A stretch of DNA of 16,009 nt from JBDTGE01 sp050742975 (GTDB taxonomy: Bacteria > Actinomycetota > Actinomycetes > Mycobacteriales > Jatrophihabitantaceae): positions 1 to 16,009 of the forward strand of contig JBOGDQ010000261.1 of the NCBI GenBank assembly GCA_050742975.1, written 5' to 3'. The position numbers were made by a program, and so were the translations under genes. Positions 7,672 through 14,457 of this stretch are shown here, one piece after another. The notes beneath the pieces were generated by a model. The model did no database searches. It was given only the letters and a program-made list of their open reading frames with translations, and had not been told where the DNA came from. Numbering within the stretch: position 1 is the first letter of the stretch; each line of letters starts with the position of its first letter.

Positions 7672-8361
7672 ATGCTGCTCATCGGGCTGCTCCTGGTCGC
7701 CCTGGTCTGCCTCGCGTTGGGCCTGGTGCTCGCCAGCGCCTGCTGGCTGATCGGATCCCTGGTCGCGACCGCTGCGGCCGCGTATGCGATGTGGGCCAGG
7801 CGGGACGAACTGGCCGCCCCGGCCGCGGCGAAGCAGCCCGCGGCCGGCCCGCCCGCGGCTGTCCGGCCGGCCGGTGAGCGGCCCGAGCGCGATGCGCACG
7901 ACGAGGCCGAGGTCGACACCGAGTACCAGCAGCGCCGCGCGGCCTGGTTCGCCGAGGGCACCGCGGCCGGCGACGTGTGGGTGATCGACGGCCGGCCCGA
8001 CTATCACGCCCCGGGCTGCGCGCGGCTCGTCGGCGAGCGCGCCGAGCCGGTGCCGCACACGCAGGCGAGCGAGGATGGGTTCACGTCGTGCACGCTGTGC
8101 GATCCGGACAGCACCGTGCCGGCATCCCCTGGCGCAGCGACTGCTGCCGCAGGCGATCCGGACCCGGAGCACGGCGGGCAGGTGTGGGTCGTCGACGGGC
8201 GGCCGCGCTACCACCGCCGGGACTGCATGATCATCAAGGATCAGCAGGCCGAACCGATCCCGTCCGAACAGGCCACCGAGGACGGGTTCATGCCGTGCTC
8301 GCTGTGCGACCCGAACGCGCTCGCGTCCGGTGGCCCGACGTCAGACAGGCCCGCGCCGTAG
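7672..8361 (+). CDS. Membrane-anchored protein with two tandem YH-C-CxLC (Ada-like zinc-site) modules
   Basis: I recognise no named family. The 229-aa product begins with a hydrophobic stretch (2-41) that forms one long or two short membrane helices with no positive n-region, followed by an Ala/Pro linker (47-75). Two modules of identical length follow (102-145 and 171-214). Each reads VWV-I/V-DGRP-x-YH, Cys four residues after the His, then EP-V/I-P, EDGF, and a final CxLCDP. Putative ligands are H112, C116, C140, C143 and H181, C185, C209, C212. The pattern resembles short Cys-rich modules related to the metal-binding part of Ada and found attached to bacterial envelope or nuclease proteins; zinc binding is inferred. 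The start ATG 7672 has GAGGGAG at 7656-7662. A 6-bp inverted repeat (ACGCTC 7633-7638 / GAGCGT 7647-7652) lies just before it. The last 21 bases overlap the convergent ileS. Confidence 0.85.
   Translation: MLLIGLLLVALVCLALGLVLASACWLIGSLVATAAAAYAMWARRDELAAPAAAKQPAAGPPAAVRPAGERPERDAHDEAEVDTEYQQRRAAWFAEGTAAGDVWVIDGRPDYHAPGCARLVGERAEPVPHTQASEDGFTSCTLCDPDSTVPASPGAATAAAGDPDPEHGGQVWVVDGRPRYHRRDCMIIKDQQAEPIPSEQATEDGFMPCSLCDPNALASGGPTSDRPAP
7975..8313 (+). repeat. Protein-level tandem duplication of a 44-residue His/Cys module
   Basis: Residues 102-145 (7975-8106) and 171-214 (8182-8313) of the membrane protein align without a gap. Both contain VWV, DGRP, YH, a Cys four residues later, EP-x-P, EDGF and CxLCDP, with exactly 24 residues from the first to the second Cys in each. 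The DNA copies differ at many positions, so the duplication is old. The 25-residue spacer is Ala/Pro/Asp-rich. Confidence 0.85.
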
Positions 8362-11300
8362 CCACAGGTGCAGACCCAGGTCGTCGTCCTCCGTCGCGTA
8401 GGTCGCGATGCCCGCACCCGGGGCACCCTCGTGCAGCGCGGCAGCCAGTACCTCGGCGCTGAGCTGGTCGGCGTGCTCGCGGATCGCCTCGGCCGGCTCG
8501 GGTGATCCGCCCACCCGCCACCACAGCTCGATCCGGTCGGTGACCTCGAGCCCGGCGTTCTTGCGCGCCTCCTGGACCACCCGCACCACGTCGCGCACGA
8601 GACCGGCCAGTCGCAGCTCGTGCGTCAGCTCCAGGTCCAGCGCGACCGTCTCGGCGCCGGCCGACGCGACTGCCCAGCCCGAGCGCGGCGTCTCGGTCAC
8701 CACCACTTCGTCGCTCGTCACCGCCACGTCGGCGCCGTCGACCACGACGGACGCGGTCCCGGCAGCCAGCGCATCCGCGAGCGCACGCGCGTCGGCCGCA
8801 GCGATGGCCTTGGCCACGGCCTGCGTCCCGCTGCCGAACCGCTTGCCGAGCGCCCGGAAGTTGGCCTTGGCCACCACGTCGACGAGCTCACCTGCGGCCG
8901 AGTCGGCGAGCGCGGACAGTTCGACCACGTTGAGCTCGTCCGCCACCTCCTGACGCAGGGCACCGGGCAGCCCCGTCCAGCCGGGGGCGGAGATGAGCGC
9001 GCGGGCGAGCGGCTGACGTGTCTTGACTGACGAGTCCGCGCGGGCGGCGCGGCCGAGCTCGACCAGCCGGCGCACCTGCGCGATCTGCTCGCCGAGGACC
9101 GGGTCCACCCGCGCCGCGTCGGCGATCGGCCACGAAGTCAGGTGCACCGAGTCCACCGATCCCGTGGCCGCGAACAGTGCGCTCCAGACCTTCTCGGTGA
9201 CGAAGGGGACGAACGGCGCGAGCAGCCGGGTCAGGATGTGCAGGCACTCGTGCAGCGTGGCCAGCGCCGCCGGGTCACCGTCCCAGAACCGGCGGCGGGA
9301 GCGGCGCACGTACCAGTTCGACAGGTCGTCGATGTACCCGGCGAGCGCCTTGCCGGCGCGGGCGGTGTCGAAGTCCTCGAGCGCCGCGTCGACCTCGTTC
9401 GTCACCCGGTGTGCCTCCGACAGCGCCCACCGATCGAGCTGGGTCGGCTCTCCGGTCAGGGCCGGGCTCCAGTCGTTGGCGCGCGCGTAGAGCGACTGGA
9501 ACGATGCCACCGACCAGTACGTGCGGATGACCTTGGACGCGATCTCCTCCAGCGCCTTGTGGCCGACCCGCCGGGCCGACCACGGCGAGCCGGCGCACAG
9601 CATGAACCAGCGAAGGGCGTCGGCACCGTGCCGGTCCATCAGCGGGATCGGCTCCAGGATGTTGCCGAGGTGCTTGCTCATCTTGCGGCCGTCCTCGGCC
9701 AGGATGTGGCCCAGGCACAGGACGGTCCGGTAGGAGTTCTGGTCGAAGACGAGCGTGCAGACGGCCATCAGCGAGTAGAACCAGCCGCGCGTCTGGTCGA
9801 TCGCCTCGCAGATGTAGTCGGCGGGATAGGCGGCCTTGGCCTCCTCGGCGTTGCGGTGCGGCGCGCCGAACTGCGCGAACGGCATGGAGCCGGAGTCGAA
9901 CCAGGCGTCGATCACCTGCGGCACGCGACGATAGGTGCCCGGCTCGCCGGGTCGGGCGAACGTCACGTCGTCGACGAAGGGACGGTGCGGATCGGCCAGG
10001 TCGACGCCGGACAGCTCGTGCAGCTCGTCCAGCGACCCGACGCACACCATCCGGGACGGGTCCTCGTCGTTGCGCCAGACCGGCAGGGGAGTGCCCCAGT
10101 ACCGATCGCGAGAGAGCGACCAGTCGATGTTGTTGGTCAGCCAGTCGCCGTAGCGCCCGTGCTTGATCGTCGCCGGGTACCAGTTCGTCGCCTCGTTCTC
10201 GGCCAGCAGGCGATCCTTGATCGCGGTCGTGCGGATATACCACGCGGGAAGGGCGTAGTACATCAGCGGGGTGTGGCAGCGCCAGCAGTGCGGGTAGGAG
10301 TGTTCGTACGGGACGTGCCGGAACAGCAGTCCGCGGGCCTGCAGGTCCCCGATGATCGGCTCGTCCGCGTCCTTGAAGAACATGCCGCCGACAAGGGGGA
10401 GGCCCTCGGTGAACCGGCCGCGCGTGTCGATCGGGTTGACCAGCTCGACGCCGTTGCGGCGCACGGAATCGAAGTCGTCCGCGCCGAAGACCGTCGCCTG
10501 GTGTACCAGGCCGGTGCCGTCGTCGGTCGTGACGTAGTCCTCGTTGACGACGAAATGCCCCTTCCCCGGCCAGGGCACGAGGTCGAACGGGCGCTGGTAG
10601 GTCCAGCCGAGCATGTCCGCGCCGGTGAAGCTGTCACCGATCGTCCAACCCTCACCCAGCGCCGTGCCGACGAGGTCGCGGGCCACGACCAGCGTCTGGA
10701 CACCGTCGCTCGCGGTCACGTAGTCGACGTCGGACCGAACCGCCACGAGCGCGTTGCTGGGCAGGGTCCACGGCGTGGTCGTCCAGATCAACATCGACGC
10801 GATACCTGCATACGGTCCGGATGTGAGTGGCAGCCGGACGTAGACCGACGGGTCGACGACGCTCTCGTAGCCCTGCGCGAGCTCGTGGTCGGACAGCCCG
10901 GTACCGCAGCGCGTGCAGTACGGAGCGACGCGGTAGTCCTCGACGAGCAAGCCCCTGTCGAAGATCTGCTTGAGCGCCCACCACACCGACTCGACGTAGT
11001 CCGGCGTCATCGTCCAGTACGCGTTCTCGTAGTCGGCCCAGTACCCCATCCGCTCGCTCATCGCCTCGAACGCGTCGACGTGGCGCTGGACGTTCTCGCG
11101 GCACCTGGCGTTGAACTCGGCGATGCCGTACGCCTCGATGTCGGGCTTTCCGGTGAAGCCGAGCTCCTTCTCGACCGCGAGCTCGACAGGCAGGCCGTGG
11201 CAGTCCCAACCGGCCTTGCGCGGGACGTGATAGCCCTTCATCGTCTTGAACCGCGGGAAGACGTCCTTGAACACGCGCGCCTCGACGTGGTGCGTTCCCG

Positions 11301-11475
11301 GCATGCCGTTCGCGGTGGGCGGGCCCTCGTTGAACGTCCAGGCCGGCCCGTGCGCCGACGCCTGCAGGGTGCGCTCGAAGACGTGATTCGCCCGCCAGCC
11401 GTCGATGACCTCGTGGTCGAGCTCGGCCAGGTCCACGTGCGGGGGGAGCGGCTGGTAGCCGGCGGGTTCGCTCAT
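8341..11475 (-). CDS. ileS: IleS, isoleucyl-tRNA synthetase (long, eukaryote-like class)
   Basis: IleS (1044 aa) is a class I enzyme that charges tRNA-Ile and edits mischarged valine. The HIGH-type motif is in GPPTANGMPGTHHV (51-64) and the KMSKS-type motif reads KMSKH (598-602). The editing domain (about 200-400) contains WTTTPWTLPSN and GTGLVHQATVFGADD. Cysteine pairs occur at CTRC (187-190) and CWRC (397-400), and DWSLSRDRYWGTPLPVW (451-467) precedes the catalytic core's second half. Length, PPTANG and CTRCGT place it in the eukaryote-like class found in actinobacteria, reported in Mycobacterium to be poorly sensitive to mupirocin. The start ATG (11475-11473) has GAAGGG (11491-11486) ten bases upstream and follows a T-box leader. 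The gene runs against its neighbours and its last 21 bases overlap the convergent gene. Confidence 0.98.
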   Translation of the reverse strand: MSEPAGYQPLPPHVDLAELDHEVIDGWRANHVFERTLQASAHGPAWTFNEGPPTANGMPGTHHVEARVFKDVFPRFKTMKGYHVPRKAGWDCHGLPVELAVEKELGFTGKPDIEAYGIAEFNARCRENVQRHVDAFEAMSERMGYWADYENAYWTMTPDYVESVWWALKQIFDRGLLVEDYRVAPYCTRCGTGLSDHELAQGYESVVDPSVYVRLPLTSGPYAGIASMLIWTTTPWTLPSNALVAVRSDVDYVTASDGVQTLVVARDLVGTALGEGWTIGDSFTGADMLGWTYQRPFDLVPWPGKGHFVVNEDYVTTDDGTGLVHQATVFGADDFDSVRRNGVELVNPIDTRGRFTEGLPLVGGMFFKDADEPIIGDLQARGLLFRHVPYEHSYPHCWRCHTPLMYYALPAWYIRTTAIKDRLLAENEATNWYPATIKHGRYGDWLTNNIDWSLSRDRYWGTPLPVWRNDEDPSRMVCVGSLDELHELSGVDLADPHRPFVDDVTFARPGEPGTYRRVPQVIDAWFDSGSMPFAQFGAPHRNAEEAKAAYPADYICEAIDQTRGWFYSLMAVCTLVFDQNSYRTVLCLGHILAEDGRKMSKHLGNILEPIPLMDRHGADALRWFMLCAGSPWSARRVGHKALEEIASKVIRTYWSVASFQSLYARANDWSPALTGEPTQLDRWALSEAHRVTNEVDAALEDFDTARAGKALAGYIDDLSNWYVRRSRRRFWDGDPAALATLHECLHILTRLLAPFVPFVTEKVWSALFAATGSVDSVHLTSWPIADAARVDPVLGEQIAQVRRLVELGRAARADSSVKTRQPLARALISAPGWTGLPGALRQEVADELNVVELSALADSAAGELVDVVAKANFRALGKRFGSGTQAVAKAIAAADARALADALAAGTASVVVDGADVAVTSDEVVVTETPRSGWAVASAGAETVALDLELTHELRLAGLVRDVVRVVQEARKNAGLEVTDRIELWWRVGGSPEPAEAIREHADQLSAEVLAAALHEGAPGAGIATYATEDDDLGLHLWLRRGPV

Positions 11476-11736
11476 CGCGGTGCTGCCCTTCAGGTCGTCC
11501 GGACCCGAGGGACGACGGCGAACCGGTCACCCGGCCCGCGTGCCGCGGTACCACCCTCGTTGGCGCGTGGAACCCGATGCGCCCGCTTCGTTCTTCGGTC
11601 CGGCTCTACTGGGGCCTGACTCACCCGTTCTTCCGGTGCTCGGAGGTGATTTCGCCGCGCGCTGGTGATCCCCGGGCTCGCACCGTCCCCGGATCGCTGT
11701 CTGCCCAGCCACGTGGCTACTTGTCCTCGTCGTTGC
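11476..11736 (-). promoter_or_regulatory. T-box riboswitch (tRNA-Ile sensing) in the ileS leader
   Basis: On the minus strand the leader contains the T-box core GGGTGGTACCGCGG (11556-11543), whose bulge UGGU (11553-11550) would pair with the ACCA end of uncharged tRNA-Ile. Upstream, GCUGG (11709-11705) pairs with CCAGC (11665-11661), and CCGGG (11692-11688) pairs with CCCGG (11676-11672). Between these helices on the 3' side lies GGAUCA, placing the Ile codon AUC (11669-11667) followed by A exactly where a specifier belongs in a very short Stem I. A 7-bp hairpin, GTCGTCC (11516-11510) / GGACGAC (11500-11494), stands just before the GAAGGG ribosome site. There is no U-run, so control is probably at translation initiation, as known for actinobacterial ileS T-boxes. 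The 5' boundary is approximate. Confidence 0.93.
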
Positions 11737-11742
11737 GCGCTC

Positions 11743-11748
11743 ATCCTA
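11743..11748 (-). promoter_or_regulatory. Candidate -10 box of the ileS T-box transcript
   Basis: Reading the minus strand, TAGGAT (11748-11743) fits the TANNNT pattern and would start transcription near 11736, a few bases before the T-box Stem I region. No convincing -35 is present 16-18 bases upstream, so this is weak and supported mainly by position. Confidence 0.3.
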
Positions 11749-11864
11749 GCCATGCGTGCCAAATCCCGAGCCATCCGTGCCGGATCGCCGCCTGGACTGC
11801 GCGATTCGTCGAGCTTCTGCGGCTTTGCCCGGCGTGGCCACTGGCGGGGAGCTGACGCGGCCCA

Positions 11865-11870
11865 TATAGT
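11865..11870 (+). promoter_or_regulatory. Candidate -10 box for the TraR/DksA-like gene
   Basis: TATAGT at 11865-11870 matches TATAAT at five of six positions and stands out in GC-rich surroundings. The hexamer 17 bases upstream, TGGCGG (11842-11847), is a poor -35. A transcript starting near 11877 would carry a leader of about 40 bases with AGAGGGG (11904-11910) as ribosome site. Confidence 0.4.
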
Positions 11871-11918
11871 TGCCGCCTTTGCGGGCGCACGACGGGTGCA
11901 GGTAGAGGGGACGTTCAG

Positions 11919-12830
11919 ATGGCTGCCGTAGGACGGATCGGGCGCGCGCTGCGCCGAGTGAGCGGTAGCGCGGGTGGCGCGGCCACCAAGGGCGCCGCCG
12001 GGAAGCGGACTTCCGCGAGGAAGGTGGTGGCCGCGAAGGCCGCCCCCGCCAGGAAAGCGCCGGCCAAGAAGGCCCCGGCCAGGAAAGCCCCCGCCAAGAA
12101 AGCCCCCGCCAAGAAAGTTGCTGTGGCAAAGGCGCCGGCCAAGAAGGCGGCCGCCCGTAAGGCTGCGCCGGCGCGGAAGGCAGCCGTGAAGAGGGCACCT
12201 GCGAGGAAGGCGCCGGCCAAGAAGGCACCCGCCCGTAATGCAGCACCGGCCCGTAAGGCAGCGCCGAGGAAGGCAGCACCGGCCCGTAAGGCAGCGCCGA
12301 GGAAGGTCGCGGCGAACAAGGCGGCCGCCCGTAAGGCAGTGCCGGCCAAGAAGGCAGCGCCGGCCAAGAAGGCAGCCGCCCGCAAGGCAGCACCGGCCAA
12401 GACAGCACCGCCCGCGAAGAAGGCCGCCCCGGTCGCTGCCCGTGCGATCACGGTGCCGAAGGGTTCCGAGTGGACCCGCGGCGAGCTGGCCGCGGTGCGC
12501 AAGGACCTGATGGCCGAGCTCAACCAGATGCGGGCGGCGTATGACCTGTCGATGACCGAGTTGAACGACCTGCAGCAGGCTGGCACCGATCACGCGGGCG
12601 ATGACCAGGCCGACGCGGGCAGCAAGACGTTCGAGCGCGAGCAGGAGCAGTCGATCGCGGCCAACCGCCTCGACCTGTTGACCCAGATCCAGCGCGCCGT
12701 CGAGCGGATCGACGCCGGCACGTACGGGTTCTGCGAGAGCTGCGGACGAGCGATCCCCAAGGCGCGGCTGAAGGCGTTCCCGGCCGCGACGCTGGACGTC
12801 AACTGCAAGCAGCGCGAGGAGCGCCGGTAG
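11919..12830 (+). CDS. DksA/TraR-like protein with long Lys/Ala/Pro repeat N-terminal region
   Basis: The 303-aa product combines two parts. Residues about 30-173 are almost only Ala, Lys, Pro and Arg in repeats such as APAKKAPARK, resembling histone H1 and HU-type basic tails and likely to bind nucleic acid. Residues about 183-303 are DksA/TraR-like: a helix RGELAAVRKDLMAELNQM (187-204), a tip region with GDDQADAGSKTFEREQEQS (227-245), a second helix to about 265, and the zinc segment YGFCESCGRAIPKARLKAFP (269-288), then ATLDVNCKQREERR. Zinc ligands would be C272, C275 and C296, but the fourth position is D293 where relatives have Cys. DksA-type proteins act in the RNA polymerase secondary channel; that role here is inferred. 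The start ATG 11919 has AGAGGGG eight bases upstream. Similar genes beside ileS and lspA occur in Streptomyces. Confidence 0.88.
   Translation: MAAVGRIGRALRRVSGSAGGAATKGAAGKRTSARKVVAAKAAPARKAPAKKAPARKAPAKKAPAKKVAVAKAPAKKAAARKAAPARKAAVKRAPARKAPAKKAPARNAAPARKAAPRKAAPARKAAPRKVAANKAAARKAVPAKKAAPAKKAAARKAAPAKTAPPAKKAAPVAARAITVPKGSEWTRGELAAVRKDLMAELNQMRAAYDLSMTELNDLQQAGTDHAGDDQADAGSKTFEREQEQSIAANRLDLLTQIQRAVERIDAGTYGFCESCGRAIPKARLKAFPAATLDVNCKQREERR
12084..12113 (+). repeat. Perfect 15-bp tandem duplication
   Basis: AAAGCCCCCGCCAAG occurs twice back to back (12084-12098 and 12099-12113) inside the Lys/Ala/Pro coding region. The unit is a multiple of three, so gain or loss keeps the reading frame. 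Confidence 0.9.
12240..12305 (+). repeat. Perfect 33-bp tandem duplication
   Basis: The 33 bases at 12240-12272 are repeated exactly at 12273-12305. Each copy encodes AAPARKAAPRK (residues 108-118 and 119-129 of the TraR-like protein), and the unit is in frame. Exact identity, including third codon positions, points to a recent duplication. Confidence 0.95.
12341..12376 (+). repeat. Perfect 18-bp tandem duplication
   Basis: GCCGGCCAAGAAGGCAGC occurs twice in succession (12341-12358 and 12359-12376), giving repeated PAKKAA in the basic region of the TraR-like protein. The unit is in frame. Confidence 0.92.
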
Positions 12831-12910
12831 GTCGGGCGAGTGGGTTCCGGTGACGGCTCTTGGTGCCCGCGCGGCCGAAGCACAGCTCCGAGTGCGGGAC
12901 AATGTGAGCC

Positions 12911-13495
12911 GTGACCTCCACCGACGACGCTGAAGCCGACGCGTCAGCCGTGCCGCCCGAGCAACGACCGCAGCGAGTACAGCGGCCGCGCCGTGTCGGC
13001 CTGTTCGTCGCCGTGGCCGTGGCGGCGCTCGCGCTGGACATCGTGTCCAAGGTGCTCGTCGTCGCCGATATCGAGCAGAACCAGAAGCCCACGCGGGTCC
13101 TGGGCGGGATGTTCTACCTCGACGTCGCGCGCAACTCCGGTGCTGCGTTCTCGCTCGGTACCGGTTTCACCGTCATTCTGACCATCATCGCGGCTGCGGT
13201 GGTTCTGATCATCCTGCGCACGGCCGGCCGGATGCGCTCGATCGGCTGGGCGGTAGCTCTCGGCCTCGTGCTCGGCGGCGCGCTGGGGAACCTGACCGAT
13301 CGCATCTTCCGCGCGCCCGGAGTCGGGCGTGGACACGTGGTCGACTGGATCAGCGCCTTCGGCCCCAACGGCGAGCACTGGCCGATCTTCAACCTCGCCG
13401 ACTCGGCGATCTGCTGCGGCGCGGTGCTCGCCGCGATCCTCGCCCTGCTGGGTACCGACCTGGACGGCAGTTCGGCTCGCGACAGCCGTGGCTGA
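12911..13495 (+). CDS. lspA: LspA, lipoprotein signal peptidase (signal peptidase II)
   Basis: LspA (194 aa) is a membrane aspartyl protease that removes signal peptides from diacylglyceryl-modified prolipoproteins. It has four predicted membrane helices (about 29-52, 84-102, 111-127 and 162-181). Family motifs are ARNSGAAFSL (73-82), GGALGNLTDRIFR (122-134), VVDW (143-146) and FNLADSAI (160-167). The catalytic aspartates are D145 and D164, with the 19-residue spacing usual for the family. A hydrophilic 28-residue N-terminal extension precedes the first helix. The start is GTG 12911; the only upstream purine-rich site is a weak GGGA at 12896-12899, so the start is moderately certain. The 80-bp gap after the TraR-like gene shows no clear terminator. 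The 3' end overlaps rluD by 8 bases. Confidence 0.96.
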   Translation: MTSTDDAEADASAVPPEQRPQRVQRPRRVGLFVAVAVAALALDIVSKVLVVADIEQNQKPTRVLGGMFYLDVARNSGAAFSLGTGFTVILTIIAAAVVLIILRTAGRMRSIGWAVALGLVLGGALGNLTDRIFRAPGVGRGHVVDWISAFGPNGEHWPIFNLADSAICCGAVLAAILALLGTDLDGSSARDSRG

Positions 13496-14417
13496 CCAGC
13501 GCCTGCTGCCCGTCCCCGACGGCCTCGACGGCCTGCGTCTGGACGTGGCCATCGCCCGGCTGTTCGGCCTGTCCCGCACCGCGGCCGCTGACCTCATCGA
13601 CGCCGGGCACGTCACCCTCGACGGGGCCGGCGTCGCGCGATCGGCGAAGGTGCACACCGACTCCTGGCTCGAGGTGAGCATGCCCGAGCGCGAGGAGGCG
13701 GCGCCGGTGCAGTCGACGGTCGTGGACGGCCTGAGCGTGCTGTACGACGACGAGGACATCGTGGTCGTCGACAAGCCGGTCGGCGTGGCCGCGCACCCGA
13801 GCCCGGGGTGGACCGGGCCGACGGTGATCGGCGGGTTGGCGGCAATGGGCTACCGGGTGGCCACGTCGGGGGCGGCCGAGCGGCAGGGGATCGTCCATCG
13901 TCTCGACGCCGGGACGACCGGCGCGATGGTCGTGGCCAAGAGCGAGCACGCATACACGCTGCTCAAGCGGGCGTTCAAGGAACGCACCGTGGACAAGCGG
14001 TACTCGGCGCTCGTGCAGGGGCATCCTGATCCGCTGCGGGGGACGATCGACGCGCCGATCGACCGGCACCCCACCGCCGACTACAAGTTCGCCGTCGTCG
14101 ACGGTGGCCGCCCGAGCGTGACGCACTACGTGAGCGACGAGGCGTTCCGCGCCGCGACGCTGCTCGACGTCCACCTCGAGACCGGACGCACCCACCAGAT
14201 CCGGGTGCACATGGCCGCGATCCGGCACCCCTGCGTGGGCGATCTCACCTATGGCGCCGACCCGACGCTGGCCAAGCGACTGGGCCTTCGCCGGCAGTGG
14301 CTGCACGCCCGCGAACTCGGCTTCGCCCACCCGGGCACCGGCGAGCAGGTCCGCTTCGCGTCGCCGTACCCCGACGATCTGCAGCGCGCCCTCGACAAGA
14401 TCAGGGACGAGTCCTGA
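13488..14417 (+). CDS. RluD-type ribosomal large subunit pseudouridine synthase (RluA family)
   Basis: The 309-aa product has an N-terminal S4-like RNA-binding domain (about 14-63) and an RluA-family catalytic domain. Motifs are DEDIVVVDKPVGVAAHPSPG (88-107), GIVHRLDAGTTGAMVVAKSE (134-153) with catalytic D140, YSALVQG (172-178) and ETGRTHQIRVHMA (231-243). Members convert specific uridines of 23S rRNA to pseudouridine; the architecture matches RluD, but the target positions cannot be read from the sequence. I chose GTG 13488, which overlaps the lspA stop by 8 bases and suggests coupled translation. The frame extends upstream to 13329, but that part lies inside lspA and has no S4 character. 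The lspA-rluD pair is a common actinobacterial arrangement. Confidence 0.93.
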   Translation: MADQRLLPVPDGLDGLRLDVAIARLFGLSRTAAADLIDAGHVTLDGAGVARSAKVHTDSWLEVSMPEREEAAPVQSTVVDGLSVLYDDEDIVVVDKPVGVAAHPSPGWTGPTVIGGLAAMGYRVATSGAAERQGIVHRLDAGTTGAMVVAKSEHAYTLLKRAFKERTVDKRYSALVQGHPDPLRGTIDAPIDRHPTADYKFAVVDGGRPSVTHYVSDEAFRAATLLDVHLETGRTHQIRVHMAAIRHPCVGDLTYGADPTLAKRLGLRRQWLHARELGFAHPGTGEQVRFASPYPDDLQRALDKIRDES

Positions 14418-14428
14418 GTCACGGTGGT

Positions 14429-14444
14429 CCCGGCCGAAGTCGGG
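14429..14444 (+). other. Short hairpin just before the otsA ribosome site
   Basis: CCCGGC (14429-14434), loop CGAA, GUCGGG (14439-14444) gives six pairs including one G-U. It ends one base before the AGGA ribosome site (14446-14449) and lies in the 40-bp gap between rluD and the GT20 gene. There is no U-run, so it is not a classical terminator; chance formation in GC-rich DNA is possible. Confidence 0.4.
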
Positions 14445-14457
14445 TAGGACTGAAGGC

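Noticed and set aside
11494..11516. The GTCGTCC/GGACGAC hairpin in the ileS leader as an intrinsic terminator
   Set aside because: No U-run follows it; the ribosome site and ileS start come directly after. A role in translational control is more plausible.
9142..11619. An 825-residue open frame on the plus strand opposite ileS
   Set aside because: It is a GC-driven shadow of ileS: low-complexity Arg/Val/Asp/Gly composition, no recognisable motif, and complete overlap with a well-supported synthetase gene.
12000..12430. Repeat-rich region considered as a CRISPR array
   Set aside because: The units vary in length, have no spacers, and keep a plus-strand reading frame encoding AKK/ARK/AP repeats, so this is coding low complexity.
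11490..12902. A 470-residue minus-strand frame across the TraR-like gene and the T-box leader
   Set aside because: The repeated Cys/Arg/Gly/Leu pattern is the complement of the Lys/Ala/Pro repeats, and the frame crosses the leader RNA of ileS; there is no independent support.
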